64,000 bases of DNA from Hymenobacter sp. BT559. Its GTDB lineage: Bacteria > Bacteroidota > Bacteroidia > Cytophagales > Hymenobacteraceae. Positions 17,398-26,169 of this stretch are shown here, one piece after another; position 1 is the first letter of the stretch; every line of letters begins with the position of its first letter. The stretch spans positions 372,001-436,000 of the forward strand of contig NZ_JAELXV010000002.1 of the NCBI RefSeq assembly GCF_016427535.1, given 5' to 3'. Below the pieces are notes generated by a model that saw nothing but the letters and a program-made list of their open reading frames with translations, made no database searches and was not told where the DNA came from. Both the position numbers and the translations under genes were made by a program.

Positions 17398-18036
17398 TTA
17401 CATCTTGCGGGCCGGCGTAGGCACCACCAGCCGCTGACCAATGATGACGCGCCGCCCCGTCAGGGTCCGCAGCATGGGTACAAGTATCTGCTCGGCATTG
17501 CGCTGGGTTTCGGCCAAAATGCCCGATTGCAGCGCCGAGCGTCGCACCTGGGCTTCGGCGTAGCGGTAGGCCTCATCGACCAGCGCAGCATCTTGAAAAA
17601 AGCCGTTTTCGGTGCTGAAAACCCGGCTCTGGTTGTGGTTGACTTGAAACGAGCACAGCTCGGGCGCGGGCAGCAGCACTCGCACTACCGAGTCGCCCTC
17701 GAAAGTCACGTCCTGGGGTTTGATTTTGCGCAAGTCGAGGCAACCCACGGCCTCGCCACCTACGATGAGGGCAGCCTTGGCATCGGGCAGAAAGGGATAC
17801 TTCGATGACTTTTTGTACTCTACCACGTCCTTAAAGCGGTAACGTACCAGCTCCAAATTCCCTAGGGCCTCAACTTGGGTTAGCACCGTGTTGTGCGTCA
17901 CGGTTACTTGCGGCTCGCGGGTGGCCAGCGGGTTGAGGTCCGTGAGCGTCGAGCCAATTTTGCGCCACAAAAAGACACCTAGGGCAACTAGCAAAACCAA
18001 CGGAAACAGACGACGAAGCAAGCGAGCAAGTGGCAT
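17398..18036 (-). CDS. DUF4230 domain-containing membrane-anchored protein
   Basis: The 212-residue protein has one N-terminal membrane anchor (LFPLVLLVALGVFLW) and an extracytoplasmic domain matching DUF4230. That domain shows THNTVLTQVEALGNLELVRYRFKDVVEYKK, AALIVGGEAVGCLDL and a late helical segment with DEAYRYAEAQVRRSALQSGI. The fold is thought to be band-7/SPFH-like. The cellular role is not established. The ATG at 18036 gives a short basic cytosolic leader (MPLARLLRR). Confidence 0.85.
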   Translation of the reverse strand: MPLARLLRRLFPLVLLVALGVFLWRKIGSTLTDLNPLATREPQVTVTHNTVLTQVEALGNLELVRYRFKDVVEYKKSSKYPFLPDAKAALIVGGEAVGCLDLRKIKPQDVTFEGDSVVRVLLPAPELCSFQVNHNQSRVFSTENGFFQDAALVDEAYRYAEAQVRRSALQSGILAETQRNAEQILVPMLRTLTGRRVIIGQRLVVPTPARKM

Positions 18037-18105
18037 AGGCTTCTAAATACGGCCCCCAGCGCCCGCCGTTCGGATAAGCCCAGCCTTCGCATGCATAAGT
18101 AGGCG

Positions 18106-19005
18106 CTACTGCCCAAACCCCGCCCACGCTTGCAGGCCGCCCGTGTGCACGGCCACCACCGTGCTGCCGGGTGCAAAATGCCCGCGCTCAATCAAACTCA
18201 AAACGCCAGCTAACATTTTGCTCGTGTAAATAGGGTCGAGTGGCACCGCAAAGTCTGCTTCGAAACCCTGAATGAAGGCACGTAGCTCGGGCGGCAGCTT
18301 GGCATAGCCACCAAAGTGATAATCAAGGTGCAACTCGTAGTTAACCAATGGCTGGCCAGTAACAGGCCGTGTCAGGTCGTCGATTTCGTTGCGGAGAAAA
18401 CCTGCGCCTTTCAAAGCTGCTATTCCCAGCGCACGGGCGGGATAATTGGCTTCAGCCAGACCTAGGGCTAGGCCCGCTAGCGTGCCCCCTGTGCCGGCTG
18501 CTACGGCCACGGCGTCGAAGTCGGTGTGCTGGCGTAGCTCGCCGATGAGCTCGGCCACCCCGCGCAGGGCTAGGGCATTGGTGCCACCTTCGGGTATTAG
18601 GTAGGCTGGGCCAAACCGCTGCTGAATTTCAGCTAAAAACTCTGGCTCGGAGCGCTGCCGGTAGGTGGTGCGGTCGAGGTAGCGCAGCTGCATTCCATCT
18701 GCCACACAGCGGGATAGGGTGGGGTTGAGCGGCGTGTGTTCCTCACCCCGCACGAGGCCGATGGTGTCAAAGCCGTGCAGCCGGCCTGCCGCGGCCACGG
18801 CGGCTAGGTGGTTGGAATACGCACCGCCGAACGTGAGCAGGCGGGTGTGGCCTTGTGCCCGCGCCGCCGCCAAATTGTACTTGAGCTTGCGGGCTTTGTT
18901 GCCGGGTAAGTCGGGGTTCAGCAGGTCGTCGCGCCAGAGCAGCAGGCGCACGCCGTGGCTAATAGCAACGGGGTGCGGGATGAGTTGCAAAAGCTGGGCT
19001 GGCAT
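18106..19005 (-). CDS. PLP-dependent D-cysteine desulfhydrase / ACC deaminase family enzyme
   Basis: The 299-residue cytosolic enzyme is a fold-type II PLP protein. The Schiff-base lysine lies in PGNKARKLKYN, followed by LTFGGAYSNHLAAVAAAGR, the phosphate-binding AAGTGGTLAGLALG loop, and IPEGGTNALALRGVAEL. These features place it with 1-aminocyclopropane-1-carboxylate deaminase and D-cysteine desulfhydrase. Without the specificity residues aligned, D-cysteine desulfhydrase-like is the safer call. It is flanked by intergenic inverted repeats. Confidence 0.88.
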   Translation of the reverse strand: MPAQLLQLIPHPVAISHGVRLLLWRDDLLNPDLPGNKARKLKYNLAAARAQGHTRLLTFGGAYSNHLAAVAAAGRLHGFDTIGLVRGEEHTPLNPTLSRCVADGMQLRYLDRTTYRQRSEPEFLAEIQQRFGPAYLIPEGGTNALALRGVAELIGELRQHTDFDAVAVAAGTGGTLAGLALGLAEANYPARALGIAALKGAGFLRNEIDDLTRPVTGQPLVNYELHLDYHFGGYAKLPPELRAFIQGFEADFAVPLDPIYTSKMLAGVLSLIERGHFAPGSTVVAVHTGGLQAWAGFGQ

Positions 19006-19022
19006 TATTGCTTAAACTAAAA

Positions 19023-19105
19023 CTGTCATCCTGAGCTTGCAAAAGACCTTATTCTACCTAGACAATTCTAGGGTGGAAAGGTCCTTCGCAAGCTCAGGAT
19101 GACAG
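19023..19105. repeat. Palindromic repeat, family A (CTGTCATnCTGAGCTTGC)
   Basis: Arms 19023-19050 and 19078-19105 pair over 28 bp with two mismatches. The same core begins the hairpin at 54929-55015. It lies between the PLP enzyme start and the YfhO stop. It looks like a dispersed REP-like element that may also stop transcription. Confidence 0.7.
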
Positions 19106-19128
19106 ACGGTAGAAATACGTGAGACTAC

Positions 19129-21711
19129 TTAAGCTAGCGGTTCCTTGCGGCGCCTAGTGCCAAACACACCGGCTGCCACCACGGCCAACAGCACCCCTAG
19201 GCTCGAAACCAGCGATACGGTGTTGCCGATTTTATATTCCTTGGGCTCGAATACAAACTTGATTTCGTGCGAGCCGGCTGGCACCTGCATAGCGCGCAGC
19301 ACGAAGTCGGCGCGGAAGTGCGGCACCTCTTTGCCATCGAGGAAAGCCTGCCAGCCGTCGGCGTAGTAGATTTCGGAGAACACGACCGTGCTGGGCTGGG
19401 CCGCCGTGTAGCGATAGGTGAGGGCATCGGGCGCATAGTCGGTGAGGGCGATGGTGCCCGACGAGTCGGCGTAGGTGGTCGGCTTCACACTCGGAAACTT
19501 GGTGGCGTCGAACACAGCCACGTGCTTGGTGTCGAGGCTGGTGAGGGCAGCCATCTCCTCGTCGGGGTTCTGCACGGCGCGCAGCTCACGCACAAACCAA
19601 GCGTTGCCGTTGGCGCTGGGGTTGCGCTGCACCTGCTCGGCCTGGCCCTGCTGCTGGCCCGGAATGATGACGTAGCGCGTGTTCAGCATGTTGAGCACGC
19701 CGGTATTGTTGGTCGAAATCTGGCGCTCAATCAAATCCTGGTAGCGGCGCAGCTTGGCGCCGTGGTAGCCCCCGATGCTCTTGTGGAAGTACGAGGTGCG
19801 GGCCTCGTTGAAGGGGTTGCCCACGTTGAGGACACGGTAGCTCAGGTCTTTATCCTGGAGAATCTGCTGGTCGGCGGCCGAGGGCTGGAAGCTCTCCACG
19901 ATGGTTTCGGTCTGGTAGTTTTTCTCGCCTAGGTAGCGTTTGTCCACTGTCCAGAGGTCGAGCAGCACCAGCGCCACCACTAAGCCCGCGGCCACGGTTG
20001 CCTGAATTTTACCTTTCAAATAGAAGTAAAGAGCACCTAGGGTGAGGCCCACGAAGAGCAGCCCGCGCCATACATCTGAGCGCAGCAAGTTGGCGCGGTC
20101 GGCGCGCAGGGCACTCAGCAGCTGCGGCGTAAAGCCGGCCTGCGTGAGGTTGGCATCCTGCGGCGAGGCAAAATCGAAGCTGAAGCTCACCAGCCACGTC
20201 AGCAGCAGAAAGCCCGCCGTGATGGCACCAGCGTAGAGCAATTGGCGGGTGCGGTGTTGGTTGTCGGCCGAATCGACCACTACCGTAGGCGTACCAGCTG
20301 CCGCGCGGGCCGCCTTGGCTAGCGCCGGGTGTAGCGGCTCGGTGGGCGCGGGGGCAGCACCTAGGGGAGCAGCATCCTCGCGAGGACGCAGGATGCGCGA
20401 AAGCGCCAGTGCCGCCAGCAGCGGCATGGCGAGCTGCGCGATAACCAAGCCCATGCTCACGGCGCGGAAGCTGCGGTAGCCTGGCAGGTAGTCAAATATC
20501 AGGTTGTTAATCGTTTCAAAGTTTTTGCCCCAGGCCAGCACAAATGAAATCAGCGTGCCCGCCAGCAGCCAGTAGCGCGTGCGCTTATCTACCACAAACA
20601 GGCCCAGCACAAATAGAAAGCACACCACCACGCCCACGTACACGGGGCCGGCCACGTAGCTCTGGTCGCCCCAGTAGGTGGGCATGCTGGCGAGCGCATC
20701 GGAGCCGGCGCCCATCGTGTTGAGCTCGCGGGCCATGTTCGAATCGGTGCTTAAGGGCATGGCGCTGCTGCCGCCGTAGAAGTTGGGCACGAGCAGCGTC
20801 ATGGTTTCGCCGATGCCGTAGCTGTAGGCAAAGGCGTAGTCGCGGTCTTGCTGCTTGGCGCTGGGCGCGGCGGGCTGGCCGGGCGCGGGCGGCAGGGCCT
20901 TTAGCTCCGAAGGCGAGCGGTTGCTGTACTTGCTGTATTCGTAAGTAGTATATAAGCGACCAAAGCTGACGCCAATGGCCAGCGCCGCGCCCACGCCCAG
21001 CAGTACGGCCCGCCCTAGGTAGTCGCCCAGGCGGCCGGCCCGCACAGCGGCTACCAGTTCAATAATGCCATAAATGACGACTAGCAGCCCTAGGTAGTAG
21101 GTAATCTGTGGGTGGTTGGCGCGTACGTTTAGCGTGAGGCCCAGCGTGAACAGCGCCGCGCCCAGCCACTTGTTGCGGCGCAAGGCCAGTATCAGTCCGC
21201 CCAACACCAGTGGCGCGTAGGCCAGGGCCCACGACTTAGTATTGTGCCCAGCTGCCAGGATGGCGAGGTTGTAGCTCGAAAACCCCAGTGCTACCGCCCC
21301 AGCCACTGCTACCAGCGGGCGCACGCCCAGGGCCACCAGCAGCACATAGCCGCAGAGCAAAGCCACAAAGAGGTTGCTCACCACAGCGGGCAGGCCCAGG
21401 GCCACGGCCTTCTGCACGTACACAAACAAGTCGCCGGGGAAGTGTACCGAAATCAGGTATGTGGGCATTCCGCTAAACATGGAGTTGGTCCATAGCGGCT
21501 CGTGGCCGTGTTCGGCAGCCCACTGCTGGGTCTCGTGCGCCCCACCCTGAAACTGGGTGATGTCGTGCTGCGCCAGCGTTTGGTGGTTGAACACGATGGG
21601 CGCGAAGTAGGCCACGGCCAGCACCACAAAAAACAACACGGCCAGCACGTGCGGCCAAGCCCGCTGCCACAGCGGCGCGGGCGTAGAAGAATACGAAGGA
21701 GAAACGGCCAT
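19129..21711 (-). CDS. YfhO family multi-pass membrane protein
   Basis: The 860-residue integral membrane protein has roughly a dozen hydrophobic segments in the first 600 residues, a large extracytoplasmic domain, and a final membrane helix (SLVSSLGVLLAVVAAGVFG) before the basic tail RRRKEPLA. The N-terminal AYFAPIVFNHQTLAQHDITQFQGG and the C-terminal LTDYAPDALTYRYTAAQPSTVVFSEIYYADGWQAF-like block are characteristic of YfhO/GT-C-like proteins. Bacillus YfhO glycosylates lipoteichoic acid; the role in Bacteroidota is unproven. Confidence 0.9.
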   Translation of the reverse strand: MAVSPSYSSTPAPLWQRAWPHVLAVLFFVVLAVAYFAPIVFNHQTLAQHDITQFQGGAHETQQWAAEHGHEPLWTNSMFSGMPTYLISVHFPGDLFVYVQKAVALGLPAVVSNLFVALLCGYVLLVALGVRPLVAVAGAVALGFSSYNLAILAAGHNTKSWALAYAPLVLGGLILALRRNKWLGAALFTLGLTLNVRANHPQITYYLGLLVVIYGIIELVAAVRAGRLGDYLGRAVLLGVGAALAIGVSFGRLYTTYEYSKYSNRSPSELKALPPAPGQPAAPSAKQQDRDYAFAYSYGIGETMTLLVPNFYGGSSAMPLSTDSNMARELNTMGAGSDALASMPTYWGDQSYVAGPVYVGVVVCFLFVLGLFVVDKRTRYWLLAGTLISFVLAWGKNFETINNLIFDYLPGYRSFRAVSMGLVIAQLAMPLLAALALSRILRPREDAAPLGAAPAPTEPLHPALAKAARAAAGTPTVVVDSADNQHRTRQLLYAGAITAGFLLLTWLVSFSFDFASPQDANLTQAGFTPQLLSALRADRANLLRSDVWRGLLFVGLTLGALYFYLKGKIQATVAAGLVVALVLLDLWTVDKRYLGEKNYQTETIVESFQPSAADQQILQDKDLSYRVLNVGNPFNEARTSYFHKSIGGYHGAKLRRYQDLIERQISTNNTGVLNMLNTRYVIIPGQQQGQAEQVQRNPSANGNAWFVRELRAVQNPDEEMAALTSLDTKHVAVFDATKFPSVKPTTYADSSGTIALTDYAPDALTYRYTAAQPSTVVFSEIYYADGWQAFLDGKEVPHFRADFVLRAMQVPAGSHEIKFVFEPKEYKIGNTVSLVSSLGVLLAVVAAGVFGTRRRKEPLA

Positions 21712-21801
21712 CGGGCGGCTTTTAGCAATTGGGCAATTGGAGCCCGAAGGTAGCGCCGGGGCGGGGAAGCACAGAAGATGCTCGAGTATCTGATAGTGCT
21801 G

Positions 21802-22003
21802 GCGCGAGTTTAGCGCCGCGTAACTCGTGCCTGGCTATGGCGTGGAGACTACGCCTCCACTGCGGCTTTAGCCACAAACCGCATTTGCTCGGCGCCGACT
21901 ACTACCTAGGTGCTCTTTCAACCGTGTTTGCCGCTTGCACGGCAGTGGAGGCACAGCCTCCACGCCATAGCCAGGCGCGAGTTACGCGGCGCTAAACTCG
22001 CGC
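21802..22003. repeat. Large inverted repeat with about 62-bp arms
   Basis: The left arm (about 21802-21863) and right arm (about 21942-22003) pair with only a few mismatches around a 78-bp spacer. The inner ends contain a nested smaller palindrome (GGAG...CTCC). The size resembles a non-autonomous mobile repeat more than a terminator. No terminal target duplication was identified. Confidence 0.65.
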
Positions 22004-22221
22004 TAGTGTTGCTATACAAATCAGCTGATACTAAGAGTTTTCCACATTCGTCGGTTACCAAATTTGTTGATAACTAGCTTAGGGAGACAATAAGACCTTA
22101 TTAATCAGAACTAAAGTGATTGACGCTGTGATACGAATAGAATCAACCGTGCTCTTGGTTTATCAGGCATGAATCTACCTTCGGCGCAACGTACGGTACA
22201 CACCCCGCCAACACGGTCGCC

Positions 22222-22457
22222 TATAAACGGCGAACCCCCGGTTGGTAGGACAACCGAGGGTTCAAGAAGTGGGTGATGCAACACCCCCATCTTAATCAAT
22301 GAAAAGGGAACGTGCGCTACAGCTACTATAAGTAGTCAGCAAAGCAATTTTGCTAGGCCTTGTGAGTGGAGCAGCAAAAGCCATTGGCTTCGTGCTATTC
22401 ACCCACTTACTTGGGTAACTGAAATAAGGGGCTGAGCCAGGTGCTTGGCCCCTTATT
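22222..22457 (+). ncRNA. Candidate structured RNA (unassigned)
   Basis: A 13-bp hairpin near 22230-22265 is followed by AAGTGGGTGA (22267-22276), which can pair with TTCACCCACTT (22398-22408) to close a domain of about 140 nt. Inside are small hairpins (around CTACT/AGTAG and AGCAAA/TTTGCT). ACCCA at the 3' stem can alternatively pair with TGGGT a few bases downstream, so two exclusive folds are possible. A strong hairpin follows at 22423-22457, without a U-tract. I could not match it to tRNA, tmRNA, RNase P, SRP or a known riboswitch. A 6S-like RNA is conceivable. The strand is uncertain. Confidence 0.25.
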
Positions 22458-22527
22458 CTGTTGGTAACAAATGTAGTAGGCGAACGTGAAAACGAGGCTA
22501 GTAGTTTAGCTCCTGCAGTCTAGGGGC

Positions 22528-23370
22528 CTACTTCAGCAGCACCTCGGCCAGCACCGGAAAGTGGTCAGAAGGGTAGTGCCCGCGCATCGAGTCGGTAAGC
22601 ACTGCGTAGCTGAGCACGGTGCTGCCCTTGCTTACAAAAATGTAGTCGATGCGGTCTTCGAGCGGCGCATTGAGTTTGAAGCCCTGGAAAGTACCAACCG
22701 GACCATAAGCGGGGCGCTGGGTAAGCTCGCGGGCGTCGCCAAGCTGTGCTTGCAAGGTTTTGACCTGCTCAGTGTCGGGCGTCGAGTTGAGGTCGCCCAC
22801 GCACACCACGGGCGCATTTTTAGCGATTTCCTTGATTTTCTGCACCATCAAGTGGCCTGACTGGCGGCGGGCTTCCACGCCCTCGTGGTCGAAATGCACG
22901 CTGAAGAAGTAGAACACCTGCCTAGTTTGTAAGTCCTTAAACTGCGCCCAGGTGCAGATACGGTTACAGCAGGTGGCGTCCCAGCCCTTGCCGGGGCGGT
23001 CGGGCGTCTGGCTCAGCCAGAAATCGCCGGTTTGGAGCAATTGCAAGCGGGCTTTTTTGTAAAAGATAGCTGAGTGCTCGCCGGCCTCCTTGCCATCGTC
23101 GCGCCCGCGGCCCACAAAGGCATATTCTGGTAGTTCGGCCACGCCCTTGAGCTGCTCGCGAAAGCCTTCCTGGGTGCCAAAAACGTCGAAATCGTGGTAG
23201 CGCACCAGGTTCTTTACCATTTCTTTACGATTGGGCCAGGCATCGGCCCCGTCGCCCGCATTGTTCATGCGTAGGTTGTAGGTGGCAATGCGCAGCGGCG
23301 CGGGGGCCTTGCCAGCGGCTACTTGGGCGAAACATAGGCAGCTGAGCAGTAAGCAGATTATCAGACGCAT
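22528..23370 (-). CDS. Exported endonuclease/exonuclease/phosphatase family protein
   Basis: The 280-residue EEP-superfamily metal-dependent phosphoesterase starts with a signal peptide (MRLIICLLLSCLCFAQVAAG). Catalytic landmarks are RIATYNLRMNN, TQEGF with the metal-binding Glu, FFSVHFDHEG, VCVGDLNSTPDT with the catalytic Asp/Asn, and the terminal YPSDHFPVLAEV with the Asp-His pair. All expected residues are present. Members cleave nucleic acids, phosphoinositides or sphingolipids. The secreted form and short length suggest an extracellular nuclease or phosphodiesterase, but the substrate is unknown. Confidence 0.9.
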   Translation of the reverse strand: MRLIICLLLSCLCFAQVAAGKAPAPLRIATYNLRMNNAGDGADAWPNRKEMVKNLVRYHDFDVFGTQEGFREQLKGVAELPEYAFVGRGRDDGKEAGEHSAIFYKKARLQLLQTGDFWLSQTPDRPGKGWDATCCNRICTWAQFKDLQTRQVFYFFSVHFDHEGVEARRQSGHLMVQKIKEIAKNAPVVCVGDLNSTPDTEQVKTLQAQLGDARELTQRPAYGPVGTFQGFKLNAPLEDRIDYIFVSKGSTVLSYAVLTDSMRGHYPSDHFPVLAEVLLK

Positions 23371-23495
23371 AAGGTAGAGTTTGTTGCGTGAACTGCTTGT
23401 GAGAGCAGTTCACTATTTCGGGGCAAGTTATGGCCAGCCCGCCCAAGCGGCCCTAGGTCGGCCCCAGGCGCCGTGCTCGTACCAAGCGGGCGCCC

Positions 23496-23503
23496 GACCT
23501 TTG
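23496..23503 (+). promoter_or_regulatory. Probable -7 element close to the murF-alr start
   Basis: GACCTTTG matches TAnnTTTG at seven of eight positions and ends 8 bp before the chosen ATG at 23512. Transcription would therefore begin almost at the start codon. Confidence 0.35.
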
Positions 23504-23511
23504 CAGCCGTT

Positions 23512-26169
23512 ATGCCTATCCGCTTTTCCGACCTGCCCGCGCTGCTTGGCGGCACCCTGCTGCTAGCCCCTGCTACTGACGCTGCCATTGCCACGCTGCT
23601 ACTCGATAGCCGCCGCGTGGGCCTCACCGAAGGCGCACTGTTTTTTGCGCTGCGCGGGCCCCGCCACGATGGTCACCACCACTTGGCCGCACTCTACGCT
23701 AAGGGCGTGCGGCTGTTTGTGGTGAGCCATGCGCCGGCCAGCCTAAGTCCCTTCGAAGGGGCAGGGTTCATTCTGGTGGCCGATACGCTGGCGGCATTGC
23801 AGGCGCTGGCTGCGCAGCACCGGGCAGCGTTTGAGCAGCCCGTTTGGGCCATCACGGGCTCTAATGGCAAGACCATTGTGAAGGAGTGGCTGGCCCAGCT
23901 GCTGGCGCCCGACGAGGACATTTGCCGCTCGCCCAAAAGCTACAACTCGCAAGTGGGCGTGCCGCTGAGCGTGTGGGAGCTAGCCCCCAGCCGGCACACC
24001 CTAGGTATCTTTGAAGCTGGTATTTCGGAGCGCGGCGAGATGGCGCAGCTGGCCCGCATCATACGGCCTACGCACGGCATTTTTACCACCCTAGGCACGG
24101 CCCACGACGCGGGCTTTGCCTCCGAAGATGAGAAGCTGACGGAGAAGCTACAGCTGTTTGAACAGCCCGGCTTCGAGCTGCTCGTGTACAGCGCCGACCA
24201 GCCGGCCGTGCACGCCGCCGTGCAGGCCCGCGCCCTGCCTGCCCTGGCCTGGACGCGCCACGAGGTGCCCGGTGCGGCGCTGCGCTTCCGCCTGAAGCCC
24301 ACTACCGCCGGCACCACCACCGTGCGGGTGCGTTTGGGCGAAACGTCTGCCACGGCCCATTTTCCGGCCGAGCACTTGGCCTCGCGAGCCGCCGCGCGCT
24401 TCACCCTGCCGTTTGCCGACGAGCCCTCCGTTGAGAATGCACTGCACTGCCTGGCTGTGCTGCTGTGGCGGCAGCTCGCTCCCGCCACGACGCTCGCCCC
24501 GGCCGAAATTCAGCGCCGGCTGCTGCGCCTGCAGCCCGTAGCTATGCGCCTCGAAATGAAGCAAGGCCGCCACGGCTGCTACCTGCTCGACGATACCTAT
24601 AACAACGACCTAGCCGGCCTCGCCCTCGCCCTCGACGCTCTGAGCCGGCAGGCCCGGCCCGGCGGCCGCACGCTCATTCTCAGCGACGTGCTCGAATCAG
24701 GCCTCAGCGGCCCCGCCCTCTATGCTCGCGTGCTGGCCCTGGTGCGGGCCCACGGCGTCAAGCGCCTCATCGGAGTAGGGGAGCAGATACAACAATTAGC
24801 AGATATCAATGAGCAATTAATAGGTAAATCAGCTTCTAAAGAAGAGTGTATAGATAAATTGCCAGTTGTTGATGCAAGTCAGGCGACACCGCAGGTAACT
24901 GCTCATTGCTCACTGCTCATTGAAAATTTTCCTTCTACTGAGGCGCTGCTGGCTGACTTGCGCCCCACTGACTTTCAAAACGAAACCATCCTTATAAAGG
25001 GGGCGCGGCGGTTTGGGTTTGAGCGCGTGGTGGCCGCCTTGCAGCAACTGCAACACGGTACGGTGCTCGAAGTGAACCTAGACGCGCTGACCCACAACTT
25101 GCAGTACTACCGCCAGCGGCTGGCCCCACGTACTAAGCTTATGGTGATGGTAAAGGCCTTTGCCTACGGCAGTGGCTCGTATGAGGTGGCCAGCCTGCTC
25201 CAGTTTCAGCGGGCCGACTACCTAGCCGTGGCTTACCCCGACGAGGGCCAGCAGCTGCGCGAAAATGGTATCAGCCTACCCATCATGGTCTTGAACCCCG
25301 GTCCTGACAGTTTTGAGCAGCTGCGCCGCTACCGCCTGGAGCCCGAAATCTACTCCCTAGAGCGCCTGCACGACTACTTGCAAGCAGCCCGAGAAGCTAC
25401 GACAGGCACTGCTCCGCTGCCGCCGCTGCATCTCAAACTCGATACCGGCATGCGCCGCCTAGGCTTCGACGAAAATGACTTACCCGCGCTGCTCGACCAG
25501 CTGGCCGCGCACCGCGCCCAGTTGCCTGTGGCCAGCATCATGACGCACCTAGCCGCCGCCGACGACCCCGCGCACGACGACTTTACCCGGCAGCAGCTCA
25601 GCACGTTCCAGCGCATGGCTGCCGCCATCGAGGCCGTGCTGGGTCGTGCAGTGCTAAAGCACGCGCTTAACTCGGCCGGCATCCGGCGCTTTCCCGAAGC
25701 GCAGTTCGACATGGTGCGCCTAGGTGTCGGCCTTTATGGCGTAGAAGCCGGCGACGAAACTAGTCATAACCTGTTGCCCGTGAGCACGCTGCGTACTACC
25801 GTGTCGCAGGTCAAGACGCTGCCCGCCGATACTACCGTAGGCTACGGCCGCCGCGGTGCGGCCACGGCCCACGAACGCCGCCTGGCCACCCTAGCTATTG
25901 GCTATGCCGATGGCTACGACCGGCGCTTTAGCGCTGGGGCGGGGCTAGTGCTGCTGCACGGTCGCCGGGCGTCTGTGGTAGGCTCGGTGTGCATGGATAT
26001 GGTGATGGTCGATGTCACCGACATCCCCGAAACGCAACCCGGCGACGTGGCCGTGCTCTTTGGCGAGGGCTTGACTATCAACGAGCTGGCGGGGCGAATC
26101 GGCACCATTCCTTACGAGTTGCTCACTAATGTTAGCGAGCGTGTGAAGCGCGTTTTTGTAAGCGAATAG
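23512..26169 (+). CDS. murF-alr: Bifunctional MurF ligase / alanine racemase
   Basis: This 885-residue fusion joins two peptidoglycan steps. The MurF half (about 1-500) adds D-Ala-D-Ala to UDP-MurNAc-tripeptide; its ATP loop is AITGSNGKTIVKEWLAQ and later motifs are IFEAGISERGEM and LDDTYNNDLAGL. The racemase half (about 510-885) has the PLP-lysine motif MVKAFAYGSGSYEV, LKLDTGMRRLGF, and SVCMDMVMVDVTD. The fusion is known in Bacteroidota. I use the ATG at 23512; an in-frame GTG at 23473 would add 13 unsupported residues. An AT-rich segment at about 24781-24925 is inserted in frame near the end of MurF and contains a short inverted repeat. Confidence 0.93.
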   Translation: MPIRFSDLPALLGGTLLLAPATDAAIATLLLDSRRVGLTEGALFFALRGPRHDGHHHLAALYAKGVRLFVVSHAPASLSPFEGAGFILVADTLAALQALAAQHRAAFEQPVWAITGSNGKTIVKEWLAQLLAPDEDICRSPKSYNSQVGVPLSVWELAPSRHTLGIFEAGISERGEMAQLARIIRPTHGIFTTLGTAHDAGFASEDEKLTEKLQLFEQPGFELLVYSADQPAVHAAVQARALPALAWTRHEVPGAALRFRLKPTTAGTTTVRVRLGETSATAHFPAEHLASRAAARFTLPFADEPSVENALHCLAVLLWRQLAPATTLAPAEIQRRLLRLQPVAMRLEMKQGRHGCYLLDDTYNNDLAGLALALDALSRQARPGGRTLILSDVLESGLSGPALYARVLALVRAHGVKRLIGVGEQIQQLADINEQLIGKSASKEECIDKLPVVDASQATPQVTAHCSLLIENFPSTEALLADLRPTDFQNETILIKGARRFGFERVVAALQQLQHGTVLEVNLDALTHNLQYYRQRLAPRTKLMVMVKAFAYGSGSYEVASLLQFQRADYLAVAYPDEGQQLRENGISLPIMVLNPGPDSFEQLRRYRLEPEIYSLERLHDYLQAAREATTGTAPLPPLHLKLDTGMRRLGFDENDLPALLDQLAAHRAQLPVASIMTHLAAADDPAHDDFTRQQLSTFQRMAAAIEAVLGRAVLKHALNSAGIRRFPEAQFDMVRLGVGLYGVEAGDETSHNLLPVSTLRTTVSQVKTLPADTTVGYGRRGAATAHERRLATLAIGYADGYDRRFSAGAGLVLLHGRRASVVGSVCMDMVMVDVTDIPETQPGDVAVLFGEGLTINELAGRIGTIPYELLTNVSERVKRVFVSE
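24807..24921. repeat. AT-rich inverted-repeat insertion inside murF-alr
   Basis: The arm CAATGAGCAATTA (24807-24819) is mirrored by TAACTGCTCATTG (24896-24908) and by a second partial copy, CACTGCTCATTG, to 24921. The segment is much AT-richer than its surroundings and encodes a Gln/Ile/Lys-rich linker in frame. Its TGCTCATTGCTCA wording resembles intergenic repeats of this clade. Confidence 0.6.

Larger units (their letters stand above)
21712..22527. other. Long intergenic region with palindromes and a possible RNA gene
   Basis: This 816-bp gap separates two minus-strand genes and carries no convincing protein gene. Its left half is filled by a very large inverted repeat (about 21800-22007). 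Its right half contains a set of small hairpins enclosed by a long-range stem and ending near a GC-rich hairpin (22423-22457). A 62-codon frame on the minus strand near 22111-22299 has no coding character. Confidence 0.5.

Noticed and set aside
19023..19105. CRISPR-like repeat
   Set aside because: The repeats are isolated palindromes with no regularly spaced array and no cas genes.
22225..22275. tRNA-like T-arm wording (GGTTCAAG) near 22260
   Set aside because: No matching acceptor, D-arm or anticodon arm could be built around it.
23940..24573. Long minus-strand open frames inside murF-alr
   Set aside because: Composition is Ser/Arg/Ala-rich shadow coding, and the plus-strand enzyme motifs are unambiguous.
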